Shown here one piece after another: positions 1 to 7,494 of a DNA stretch of 64,000 bases (within the stretch, counting starts at the first letter, position 1; every line of letters begins with the position of its first letter). The notes beneath the pieces are model-generated. The model had not been told where the DNA came from. It saw only the letters and a list, made by a program, of their open reading frames with translations, and did no database searches. Source of the DNA: Motilibacter rhizosphaerae (GTDB lineage Bacteria > Actinomycetota > Actinomycetes > Motilibacterales > Motilibacteraceae); contig NZ_SGXD01000004.1 of NCBI RefSeq assembly GCF_004216915.1, forward strand, positions 1-64,000, read 5' to 3'. The translations under genes were made by a program, and so were the position numbers.

Positions 1-344
1 CCGGCGTCCCCCTCGCCCTCGGCCGCGAGACCCGCCTCGCCACCCGCGCCCAACTGAAAGCCCTCTGGGTACGCGACGGCGGCTGCATCGCCCCCAGCTG
101 CCGCAACCGCCGCGTCCAAGCCCACCACGTCATCCACTGGTCCGACGGAGGCCCCACCCACCTGAGCAACATGTGCCTGCTCTGCAGCAGACACCACCAC
201 CTCCTCCACCAAGGCGGCTGGCAGCTCGAACCCGACCCAGAAAGACCCGGACTCCTCCGCTGGCGACCACCCGACGGCAGAGAACCCGTCCCCGCCACCC
301 ACGCCACCGACCGCAACCCCGGCACCACCACGGGCTTGTGGTGA
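1..344 (+). CDS. DUF222/13E12-type HNH endonuclease, C-terminal part
   Basis: Last 114 codons (frame from base 3) of an HNH nuclease whose start lies left of the window. The HNH core is visible: the cysteines of GGCIAPSC, the double His of AHHVIHWSDGG, and the LCSRHHHLLH helix that supplies the final metal-binding His. It follows the C-terminus of the gene at 44701-45978 closely (same KAL..RDGGCI lead-in, same DR.PG.TT..W ending) and the gene at 29464-30948 less well. Family knowledge: DUF222-HNH proteins are multicopy in actinobacteria (the REP13E12 family of mycobacteria); their cellular substrate is not established. The promoter is outside the window, so SOS control, seen for the other two copies, cannot be tested here. 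Confidence 0.9.
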   Translation, partial: GVPLALGRETRLATRAQLKALWVRDGGCIAPSCRNRRVQAHHVIHWSDGGPTHLSNMCLLCSRHHHLLHQGGWQLEPDPERPGLLRWRPPDGREPVPATHATDRNPGTTTGLW

Positions 345-397
345 TGGCGACACGCCGCACCGCCACGCCTGCGGCGAGTCGGCCTGCCTCAGCGTGC

Positions 398-1996
398 CTA
401 CTGGCCGCGGCTCGCCGGGTCGACACCCGCGAAGGTGAGGAACTGCGCCATCGTGTAGTCCCCGCCGGTCGCGCCGAGCGTCGGCTGCCAGTCGGGCTGC
501 ACGTTGAGGTAGCTCGTGGGATCGGCCTCCAGCAGCCCGATGAGCACCTCGGCGACGATGCGACCGCCGACGGGGCCGAGGAACCTCCCACCGTTGACGA
601 CTTGCGCCTCGCGCAGGATGTAGAGCCACAGCGGCGTCGAGGTGTCGAGCCCGTGCCCGTACCCACCCACGTCCGCCAGGTCCCCGCGCGAGAGGACGGG
701 CACCTCGAAGCGCCGGGCGAGGCGCTGGCCCGACGGCAGGGACCAGGTGAGGTGGCGCAGCAGCGTGCGCTGCGGCAGGGCGAGCGGACCCACGTCCCCC
801 GGCAGGTGGGCGACCGCGGACGGCGGCAGCGTGAACAGCGGCGTCGAGAGGACGGTGTCGATGAGCTTGTTGGGGCGCACGGCGGCCGTGTACGCACCGC
901 CGAAGTCGAAGAACGTCTGCCACCCCACGAAGCGGCGCGGCGCACGGTACCCGCCGCGCAGGTCGTCCGGCTCGCTCGTCAGCTGCTCGCCGTCCGCGAC
1001 CTGGAGGCGCGGGTCGAAGATGAGCCCGAAGAACGGCTGACCGCCGTCGCCGGCGAGGTTCGCGCGGTACGACGGCCGCACCATGCTGTGGCCGAAGCGG
1101 AACGCCGCGCCCGACCACTCGACGGGCACGAAGGCCTGCACGTCGGGCCGGAAGCTGCGGCCGCAGCTGGCGCGCACCCCGTCGACCGTGGCCTGTCCGA
1201 CGACCAGCGGGAGGAACTGGTGCAGCACCAGCCACTGGTAGTGCCACGTCGTCAGGCGCCGCGCCTCGACGAAGGCGTCGATCGGCGGCGTACCCGGACC
1301 GGCGACGGTGTCGACGGCGTTGTTGTGGAACTTCGCGAACGCCGCGTGCAGACCGCTGATCATGAGGTTGGTGTCGTTGCGGAAGTCCGCGATGACCGGC
1401 GAGGAGTCGGCGCGGCGGGGCAGGTCCTCGAACAGGCCGCCGCTCTCGAGGAGGAGCTTGGCCGGGTGGGCCTTGTCGTACAGCTCCGCCTGCATCATCG
1501 GGCCGCCGCCGTAGACCGAGTCGAGGTCGAGCCGCGGCGTCCGGCCGTTGGGCGACACCGTCGGGTCCGCGGCGACGCCCAGCTTCGAGGTCGCGTCGAA
1601 GGTGAGGTCGTGGTCGATGAACTGCCCGAGGAACGTCACACCCGCGGTGTGCGTGGGGTTGTTCCTGTTCACGGCGCTGAGCGCGGGATCGGTGATGAGC
1701 TTGACCGGGCCGCCGTCCGGACCGAAGAGGTCGTCCTTCGCGTCGAGCATGCCGCCCGGCGCACCGATCTCCAGCAGCGCCTGGCGCAGGCTGGGGCTGT
1801 CGTCGGCGAACGCCGGCAGCCCGGGGAAGATCCGGCCGAACGTCGCCGACAGGGGCGGCTGCTTCGCGTGGTACGGGCACCCCGCCGCGGCGGCCGTGCC
1901 CACCATGCCGGGGACGCCGACCGTGCTCCCCGAGACGGCCCCTGCGGCTCCGAGCAGACCTGCCCTGGTGAGGAACTCTCGACGTGTGGTGGCCAT
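398..1996 (-). CDS. Tat-exported haem peroxidase (animal peroxidase family)
   Basis: 532 residues. The N-terminus carries a twin-arginine signal (TTRREFLTRAG, residues 3-13) followed by an Ala/Gly-rich hydrophobic stretch, so export in folded form through Tat is likely. Peroxidase signatures are present: GQFIDHDLTFD at 124-134 with distal His129, the FRND segment near 205-208 that should hold the catalytic Arg, and FRFGHSMVR at 299-307 with the proximal haem ligand His303. Family knowledge: bacterial members oxidise halides or phenolics with hydrogen peroxide; the physiological substrate is unknown. The ATG at 1996 is preceded by a GAGGAG Shine-Dalgarno. It stands alone, converging on the HNH gene to its left. 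Confidence 0.9.
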   Translation of the reverse strand: MATTRREFLTRAGLLGAAGAVSGSTVGVPGMVGTAAAAGCPYHAKQPPLSATFGRIFPGLPAFADDSPSLRQALLEIGAPGGMLDAKDDLFGPDGGPVKLITDPALSAVNRNNPTHTAGVTFLGQFIDHDLTFDATSKLGVAADPTVSPNGRTPRLDLDSVYGGGPMMQAELYDKAHPAKLLLESGGLFEDLPRRADSSPVIADFRNDTNLMISGLHAAFAKFHNNAVDTVAGPGTPPIDAFVEARRLTTWHYQWLVLHQFLPLVVGQATVDGVRASCGRSFRPDVQAFVPVEWSGAAFRFGHSMVRPSYRANLAGDGGQPFFGLIFDPRLQVADGEQLTSEPDDLRGGYRAPRRFVGWQTFFDFGGAYTAAVRPNKLIDTVLSTPLFTLPPSAVAHLPGDVGPLALPQRTLLRHLTWSLPSGQRLARRFEVPVLSRGDLADVGGYGHGLDTSTPLWLYILREAQVVNGGRFLGPVGGRIVAEVLIGLLEADPTSYLNVQPDWQPTLGATGGDYTMAQFLTFAGVDPASRGQ

Positions 1997-2084
1997 GACG
2001 CCTCTCCTCGGCTGCGGTGGAAGTCGCAGGGAGGAGCGTCGCCGCGGGTCGTGTGATACGCCGTGTGCCCGTCCGGTGCGCGGG

Positions 2085-2960
2085 TCAGGCGGCCGCCTCC
2101 CGCAGGGCCGCGAGCGCCGCCGCGACAGCAGGTACGCGCCGCGCCTCCGGCCGCACGAGCACCTCGACGACCCGCCCGTCGACGTCGGGGAGGTCCACGG
2201 CGCGGACGCCGGGCTGCGTACCCGCGTGCAGGGCCCAGGCCGGCAGCAGCGCCGCGCCGAGGCCGTGCCCCACGAGGCGCTGCACGACGACGTGGTCGTC
2301 GGTGGCGTGGCGGATGTCGGGGGTGAAGCCCGCCCGGCGTGCGCAGCGCAGCAGGTGCGCCCGGCAGCGGACGCACCCCGCGATCCACGGGTCGTTGGCG
2401 AGGTCGGCGAGCCCGCGCGGCGGCTCCCTGCCCTCCGGCACCACGGCCAGGACCCCGTGCCGCGACAGCGGTTCGCGCACGAGGTCGCCCGGCACGACGT
2501 CGTCGTCCTGCTCGTGGCGGAAGACGACCGCGAGGTCCGCGTCGCCGGCGCGGACGGCCGCCTCCGCCTCCGGCGGCTCGAGCTCGGTGAAGCGCACCTG
2601 CAGCGCCGGCGCGCGCTCGCGCAGCCCGACGAGGGCGGGCGGCAGCAGCACGGCGGCCGCGGTCGGGAAGGCGGCCACCCGCACCAGCCCGGTCGCGAGC
2701 CCGGTCAGCGCCCCGACCTCCTGCTCGGCCGCGGCGAGCCGGTCCGCCACCCCCTCGGCGTGGCGGAGCAGCACCAGCCCCGCCTCGGTGAGGGCGACAC
2801 CTCGCCCCTGCCGCACGACGAGCGGGGTCCCCGCCTCCTCCTCCAGCCGCTTCACCTGCTGGCTCACGGCGGGCTGCGTCCAGCCGAGGGCGCGGGCGGC
2901 CCCGGCCAGGGAGCCGGCGCGGCCGACCTCGCGGAAGACGAGCAGCCGGCGCGGGTCCAT
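2085..2960 (-). CDS. LysR-family transcriptional regulator
   Basis: 291 residues. An N-terminal winged helix-turn-helix (about 1-60, with SLAGAARALGWTQPAVSQQVKRL) precedes a periplasmic-binding-protein-like effector domain (about 90-285). The effector domain contains a CVRC...C cluster near residues 200-212; I recall similar cysteines in related actinobacterial LysR proteins. It is divergent from the racemase gene at 3042 with an 81-base shared gap that contains a perfect inverted repeat (2968-2984). The usual LysR arrangement would make the racemase its target and the repeat its site; that is inference. The start is the first ATG giving a normal LysR N-terminus (MDPRRLLVFREV). Confidence 0.9.
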   Translation of the reverse strand: MDPRRLLVFREVGRAGSLAGAARALGWTQPAVSQQVKRLEEEAGTPLVVRQGRGVALTEAGLVLLRHAEGVADRLAAAEQEVGALTGLATGLVRVAAFPTAAAVLLPPALVGLRERAPALQVRFTELEPPEAEAAVRAGDADLAVVFRHEQDDDVVPGDLVREPLSRHGVLAVVPEGREPPRGLADLANDPWIAGCVRCRAHLLRCARRAGFTPDIRHATDDHVVVQRLVGHGLGAALLPAWALHAGTQPGVRAVDLPDVDGRVVEVLVRPEARRVPAVAAALAALREAAA

Positions 2961-2967
2961 GTGGACA

Positions 2968-2984
2968 CCCAAGCAGGTCTTGGG
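2968..2984. promoter_or_regulatory. Probable LysR operator (CCCAAG-N5-CTTGGG)
   Basis: A perfect 6+6 inverted repeat with a 5-base spacer lies in the divergent gap, 8 bases before the LysR start codon and upstream of the racemase promoter. Position and symmetry fit a LysR recognition/autoregulation site. No binding data. Confidence 0.55.
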
Positions 2985-3006
2985 CCTCCCCGTCACCCTG
3001 CTGGTC

Positions 3007-3035
3007 TTGTCGCACCCTCGCGCAGCGGCCACCCT
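3007..3035 (+). promoter_or_regulatory. Possible racemase promoter (TTGTCG-N17-CACCCT)
   Basis: A -35-like TTGTCG (3007-3012) and a -10-like CACCCT (3030-3035) are separated by 17 bases, and the ATG at 3042 follows 6 bases later. That geometry would give a leaderless or nearly leaderless transcript. The -10 is imperfect. Confidence 0.35.
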
Positions 3036-3041
3036 CGAGGC

Positions 3042-3722
3042 ATGAGGACGATCGGGCTGCTGGGCGGGATGAGCTGGGAGTCGACCGCGCTGTACTACCG
3101 CGTGGCCAACGAGCTGGTGCGCGAGCGCGAGGGCGGGCTGGCCAGCGCGTCCCTGCTCGTGCGCAGCCTGGACTTCCGCGAGGTGCGCGTGCTGCAGCTG
3201 GAGGACCGCTGGGACGACGCCAGTGCCCTGCTGCTGCAGGAGGGGCGGGCGCTCGCGGCGGCAGGGGCTGAGCTCGTGCTGCTCTGCACGAACTACATGC
3301 ACAAGGCCGCGGCGCCGCTCGAGACCGGGCTGCCCGTGCCGTTCCTCCACATCGCCGACGCCGTCGCCGCGAGCGCGCCCTGCTCGACCATCGGGCTGCT
3401 GGGCACGGCCGCGACCATGGGCGAGGGGTTCTACCGCGAGCGCCTGGCGCAGCAGGGGCTCACGGTGCTGGTGCCGCCGGACGAGGACTGCGCACTGGTG
3501 GACCGGGCGATCTTCGACGAGCTCTGCCGGGGCGTGCTGTCGGAGGGGACGCGCGACCAGCTGCGCCGGGTCGTGGGCGACCTGGCGAGCCGCGGGGCAG
3601 GCGCCGTCGCGCTGTGCTGCACCGAGCTCGAGCTGCTCCTGCGGCCCGAGGACAGCCCGGTCCCCCTGCTGCCGTCCGCGCGGCTGCACGCGACCGCCGC
3701 CGTGGACGCGGCGCTCGGCTGA
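3042..3722 (+). CDS. Aspartate/glutamate racemase family protein
   Basis: 226 residues, normal for cofactor-independent Asp/Glu racemases. The two catalytic cysteines expected for the family are present as LCTNYMHK (Cys82) and CCTELELLL (Cys193). The opening IGLLGGMSWEST is typical of the YgeA/aspartate racemase branch. The predicted reaction is interconversion of L- and D-aspartate (or a related amino acid) in the cytoplasm. It is divergently paired with the LysR gene at 2085-2960, which probably regulates it. Substrate choice cannot be read from sequence. Confidence 0.87.
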   Translation: MRTIGLLGGMSWESTALYYRVANELVREREGGLASASLLVRSLDFREVRVLQLEDRWDDASALLLQEGRALAAAGAELVLLCTNYMHKAAAPLETGLPVPFLHIADAVAASAPCSTIGLLGTAATMGEGFYRERLAQQGLTVLVPPDEDCALVDRAIFDELCRGVLSEGTRDQLRRVVGDLASRGAGAVALCCTELELLLRPEDSPVPLLPSARLHATAAVDAALG

Positions 3723-3736
3723 GCGGCCCGTACGCG

Positions 3737-4504
3737 TCAGCCCGTCAGCCGCAGGACCTCCTCCCGACACGCCGCCCACGCCGCGTGCGCGGGGTCGATC
3801 AGCTCGAAGTGCCCCACCCCGGGCAGGAGCACGACCCTGGCCTCGTCGCCCGCGGCGGCGACGTAGCGCTCGCTGAGCTCGGCGGGGACCACGTCGTCGT
3901 CGCGGCCGTGGACGGCGGCGACCGGGACGCCGAGGGGCGCGAGGGCGACCGGGGAGGCCGCCGCGTACCGCTCCGGCACATCGGCCGGACTCCCGCCGAG
4001 CAGGCGGTCGACCGCCCCTCCCCCGAGCCCCAGCTCGTACGCCCGGGCCAGGTCGAGGACGCCCCCTTGCGACACCGCACCCGCCAGCGGGACCAGCGGC
4101 TGGGAGCCCGGCGCACCGGCGGGGAGCCGCCCGCGCGCCGCGGTCCAGGCCGCGAGCTGGCCGCCGGCGGAGTGCCCGACCGCGACGACCTTCGACAGGT
4201 CGAGCCGACCCTCCGCGGCGGCCTGGCCCTCGGTCGCGAGGAGGTCCACGGCGGCCGCCACGTCGAGCAGCGTCTCCGGCCAGCCACCGCCCGCTCCGAC
4301 CCGGCGGTACTCGACGTTCCACGCGGCCACGCCGTGCCGCACGAGGTCCTCGGCGAGCGGGGCGCCGAGCTCGCTGCCGTACGCCGCCTTCCAGAACCCG
4401 CCGTGCAGGACGACGACGACGGGCAGGCGCGTCGAGGGGCCGGTCGGGAGGCTGAGCTCGGCGTACTGGACCGGGTCGTCGCCGTAGCGCAGCACTCGGG
4501 GCAT
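3737..4504 (-). CDS. Alpha/beta hydrolase (esterase/kynurenine-formamidase-like)
   Basis: 255 residues with the complete serine-hydrolase apparatus: oxyanion-hole motif HGGFW at 34-38, nucleophile elbow GHSAGG at 109-114 (Ser111), acid in HGRDDDVVP (198-206) and base in GVGHFE (His231). HGG near the N-terminus places it with the hormone-sensitive-lipase/kynurenine-formamidase-like branch. No signal peptide, so cytoplasmic. It converges on the racemase gene with a 14-base gap and lies downstream of the secreted protein gene 4542-5735 in the same direction. Substrate unknown. Confidence 0.85.
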   Translation of the reverse strand: MPRVLRYGDDPVQYAELSLPTGPSTRLPVVVVLHGGFWKAAYGSELGAPLAEDLVRHGVAAWNVEYRRVGAGGGWPETLLDVAAAVDLLATEGQAAAEGRLDLSKVVAVGHSAGGQLAAWTAARGRLPAGAPGSQPLVPLAGAVSQGGVLDLARAYELGLGGGAVDRLLGGSPADVPERYAAASPVALAPLGVPVAAVHGRDDDVVPAELSERYVAAAGDEARVVLLPGVGHFELIDPAHAAWAACREEVLRLTG

Positions 4505-4541
4505 CCCCGGACACTACGGCCCCGTCACCGCCCCGTCCGGC

Positions 4542-5735
4542 TCAGCGTCCGGTGAGCCGGAAGGAGGGGCTGACCGCCGACCGCAACCCGGTCAGGGTCG
4601 CCAGCGCCGCGACCCGGTACGTCGAGGTGCCGCGCCGTGGCGTGGCGACGGTGCGGTAGCTGCACCCGGAGGTCGACGCCGTCGAGCTCAGCCGTGTCGT
4701 GGAGGTGTTCACGGTCCGCCACGACCGCCCCACGAGCCGCTGCAGCACGGGAGCTGCTTCGTAGCAGAGGGCGGACAGGCGACCGGTGACGACGACGTCG
4801 GTCCCGGCCCGGACCCGCGCGTGCGCGGGGACGGCCGTCATCGACGCGGTGTAGGGGAAGGTCTCGCTGCACAGCGACTCGCCCGGCGGGATCGTGCCGC
4901 GCACTCCCGAGCCGGCCAGCGGACGCCACACGATGATCGCGCTGCCCGGGCTGCGGCCGGACATGGTCCACGTCGCGGTGCCGTCCGCTCCCGTCCGCAC
5001 GTAGCTGGGGGGCTCGTAGTCCGTGCACTCCGCCTGGGCGGAGAACACGCCGAGCCGAACCCCCGCGACGGGCTCACCCGAGGTGCGCAGCCGGGCCGCG
5101 ACGCGGTAGCGGACGCTGGCCCCGGCGCGGACGGGCAGGTGCGTGACGGGCGTGACCGACAGGACCACCGGGTCGGTCCCGGTCACGCTCGCACTCGGCT
5201 GCCGTGCGCGGGCGAAGGGGAAGTCGACCGCCTGTCCCGCCCCGTCGAGGGTCACGCGGGTCAGCCGCCAGGTCCCAGCCGAGGACGCGGTCACGGGGGC
5301 CCGCGCCGTCCACACGCCGTCCTGCGCCGTGCCGGAGGTGAGGACCAGCGGCACCTGCAGCCACCCCCAGCTCTGCGGGTACGTCGCGGGCGCCGAGCGG
5401 ACCACCTGCACGCACGGGCAGGTCGACTGCGGGTAGCCGTCGACCATCGGCACCGGGTTCATCGGCGTCGTGCCGACCTGGATCCCGGTGGGCGAGCTGA
5501 GGTGCACGGTGGCGGTGAGGTAGCCGATCTCCGCGCCCACCAGGGCGTGGCCGGGGCCGGACAGGGTGGTCTCCCCGACGGCCGGGCCCGACGCGGCACG
5601 AGCAGGCGCGGCGAGGGTGAGCCCCATCAGGGCCAGTAGGACGGTCACGACGGGCAGGACGGTCGCGACGGGCGGGGCAGGGAGGGTGCGCAGTCTCACG
5701 ACACCAGGAGCCCCTGCGCCACCTGTCCGGTTCAT
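4542..5735 (-). CDS. Secreted protein with Ig-like repeats, function unknown
   Basis: 397 residues. A hydrophobic segment (about 22-44) ending in APARAAS looks like a Sec signal peptide. The rest is Thr/Ser/Val-rich beta-type sequence in about three blocks, with segments such as VRTGADGTATWT and RAGTDVVVTGRLS that resemble bacterial Ig-like domains, plus several scattered cysteines. I do not recognise a catalytic motif. Its ATG overlaps the stop of the upstream membrane protein gene by 4 bases (ATGA), so the two are probably translated together. A role at the cell surface is the most that can be inferred. Confidence 0.7.
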   Translation of the reverse strand: MNRTGGAGAPGVVRLRTLPAPPVATVLPVVTVLLALMGLTLAAPARAASGPAVGETTLSGPGHALVGAEIGYLTATVHLSSPTGIQVGTTPMNPVPMVDGYPQSTCPCVQVVRSAPATYPQSWGWLQVPLVLTSGTAQDGVWTARAPVTASSAGTWRLTRVTLDGAGQAVDFPFARARQPSASVTGTDPVVLSVTPVTHLPVRAGASVRYRVAARLRTSGEPVAGVRLGVFSAQAECTDYEPPSYVRTGADGTATWTMSGRSPGSAIIVWRPLAGSGVRGTIPPGESLCSETFPYTASMTAVPAHARVRAGTDVVVTGRLSALCYEAAPVLQRLVGRSWRTVNTSTTRLSSTASTSGCSYRTVATPRRGTSTYRVAALATLTGLRSAVSPSFRLTGR

Positions 5736-6355
5736 CCGGTCGCGACCCTCTCGGTCGCGAGGGCCGCCGGCAGCTCCACCACCCGCTCCACCGCCCCGCG
5801 CCGGACCAGCAGCACGGCGGCCAGCCCGAGGTTCGCCACCGCGAAGTACGACGGGTAGACGATCGCCACCTCACCCGCCCCCACCGCTCCCGCGGCGCAG
5901 GCGCCGGCGAGCCCCGCCACCGCGTACGACGACGGGGTCTCGGACCACGGGTCCGACCAGCTCTTCGGCAGCATGAGCACGCAGCCGGCGAGGTCGGCGG
6001 TCACGACGCCCAGCACGGCCCACACCGGGTCGGCGGCGAGCAACCAGGCGGCCACCCCGGCCCCGGCGACGCCCAGCAGCGCGAGCTCGCGGCGCGAGGC
6101 ACCCCCGACCCCGCAGCGCAGCGAGAGGACGAAGGTCGCCGTGATCGTCGCCGCCTGGACCACCAGCGTCGCGATGCTCCAGTCGAAGCGCTCGCCGGCC
6201 TGCGCCGCCACCGCGGTGACTCCGAGCACGGACCAGACCCCCCACGTCCCGCGGTGCGGGCGGGTGCGCCCGGCGAGGACGTCGCGGAGGTACGGGACGG
6301 GGTCGACGAGGCTGAGCAGCCCGCCGAGGGCGCCGAGCGCGGTGGTGGTCTCCAC
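5732..6355 (-). CDS. Multi-pass membrane protein, function unknown
   Basis: 207 residues from a GTG at 6355. That start is chosen because a GGGGAG Shine-Dalgarno lies 6 bases upstream; the frame is open further upstream but has no better start. Six or so hydrophobic segments fill the protein. The segment PYLRDVLAGRTRPHRGTW near the N-terminus resembles the loop of small SWEET/PQ-loop-like transporters, but the match is weak and I would not assign transport. The last codon overlaps the start of the secreted protein gene 4542-5735, so the pair forms an operon. Confidence 0.7.
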   Translation of the reverse strand: METTTALGALGGLLSLVDPVPYLRDVLAGRTRPHRGTWGVWSVLGVTAVAAQAGERFDWSIATLVVQAATITATFVLSLRCGVGGASRRELALLGVAGAGVAAWLLAADPVWAVLGVVTADLAGCVLMLPKSWSDPWSETPSSYAVAGLAGACAAGAVGAGEVAIVYPSYFAVANLGLAAVLLVRRGAVERVVELPAALATERVATG

Positions 6356-6459
6356 GTGCGTCTCCCCTGCCGTAGGAGCGGCTGCCCGTGCGGTGCACGT
6401 CGAGCAGGGGATGCGCGGCGACGCGCGGCTGATACCTCGGCTGGGACGGGAGCACGGCG

Positions 6460-6465
6460 TACCCT
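6460..6465 (+). promoter_or_regulatory. -10 hexamer TACCCT, leaderless geometry
   Basis: TACCCT ends 6 bases before the ATG at 6472, which has no Shine-Dalgarno. This is the same spacing as at several other starts in the window. Confidence 0.45.
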
Positions 6466-6471
6466 CCGCGG

Positions 6472-7416
6472 ATGGCTCCGCCCACGCCCCGTCGCCCTCG
6501 CCGCCGGTGGCGTCGGCGCGTCGGGGGCGCCGTGCTCGCCGTCGGCGTGCTGTGGGGCGCCGGCGGCTGGTACTACGCGGGGCAGATCGAGTCCGGCGCG
6601 TTCGCGGTGCCGCGGCAGCAGGCGAGCCGCCTCGTCCCGCCGGCACCCGCGCCCGGGGCGCGAACGGCGCAGGAGGTGGCGTACGCCTCGGAGCTCGGTC
6701 CCGAGCCCGCGTGGTCCTACCCCGGCACCAGCAGCACCTGGGCGATCGAGGTGCACGGCAAGGGCGCGGAGCGCGACGACGTGCGACGCACGGTCCGCCC
6801 GCTCACGGCGGCGGGCCTCCCCGTGCTCGCCATCGCGTACCGCAACGACCCGGGGTCGCCGCGCAGCGGCGGGTACGCGTACGGCCGGACCGAGCAGCGC
6901 GACCTGCGAGCGGCCGTGGCGTACGCGCAGCAGCACGGTGCGCGCGCCGTCGTGCTCGTCGGCGCGAGCATGGGTGGGGCGATCGTCGTGGCCGCCGCGC
7001 TGGGCGGGCTGCCGCTGCCCGTGGCCGGCATGGTGCTCGACGCGCCGGCCCTCGACCTCGAGGCGTGCGTCGAGCTCGGTGCGCAGCAGCGGAAGCTGCC
7101 GCTCGGGCTCTCCCTGCCCGGCGCGCTGACGGACACGGCGGAGGAGATCGCATCGCTGCGCTACGGGGTCGACTGGGCGGACTACGACTACCTGCGACGG
7201 GACCGCGAGCTGCGCGCGCCGGTCCTGCTCTTCCACGGCACCGCGGACGAGACCGTGCCCGTGTCGACGAGCGACCGGCTGGCGCGCGACCGCCCCGACC
7301 TCGTGACGTACGTCCGGGTGCCCGGCGCGGGCCACGTGAGGTCCTGGGACGTAGAACCCCAGCGGTACGAGGCGGATGTCGCCGCGTTCGTGCGGAAGGT
7401 CGCGCCCTCCGACTAG
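6472..7416 (+). CDS. Membrane-anchored alpha/beta hydrolase
   Basis: 314 residues. An Arg-rich N-terminus (PRRPRRRWRRR) followed by one hydrophobic segment (about 17-38) suggests a signal anchor with the catalytic domain outside. The catalytic Ser sits in GASMGG (164-169, Ser166), with the acid in HGTADETVP and the base in GAGHVRSW near the C-terminus. This resembles BEM46/YqkD-type hydrolases. It is a single gene; its end converges on the phosphoesterase gene and the shared gap holds a strong terminator (7443-7475). Substrate unknown. Confidence 0.82.
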   Translation: MAPPTPRRPRRRWRRRVGGAVLAVGVLWGAGGWYYAGQIESGAFAVPRQQASRLVPPAPAPGARTAQEVAYASELGPEPAWSYPGTSSTWAIEVHGKGAERDDVRRTVRPLTAAGLPVLAIAYRNDPGSPRSGGYAYGRTEQRDLRAAVAYAQQHGARAVVLVGASMGGAIVVAAALGGLPLPVAGMVLDAPALDLEACVELGAQQRKLPLGLSLPGALTDTAEEIASLRYGVDWADYDYLRRDRELRAPVLLFHGTADETVPVSTSDRLARDRPDLVTYVRVPGAGHVRSWDVEPQRYEADVAAFVRKVAPSD

Positions 7417-7442
7417 CAGTGCGAAGGACAGCCGGGGACGCG

Positions 7443-7475
7443 GACGGGCCGCCGGGGATCCCCCGGCGGCCCGTC
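7443..7475. terminator. Bidirectional terminator hairpin
   Basis: A perfect 15-bp stem with a 3-base loop (ATC), stem arm GACGGGCCGCCGGGG, between the convergent ends of the genes at 6472-7416 and 7495-10308. There is no T-run, as is usual in very GC-rich actinobacteria. Confidence 0.85.
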
Positions 7476-7494
7476 GCTGCTCCCTCAGGGAGCG

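Noticed and set aside
173-2056. Long plus-strand open frame opposite the peroxidase gene
   Set aside because: It is Arg/Ala/Pro-rich with no domain and mirrors the high-GC third-position pattern of the real peroxidase gene on the other strand. Many similar mirror frames (for example 8314-10347 and 58775-61567) were left out for the same reason.
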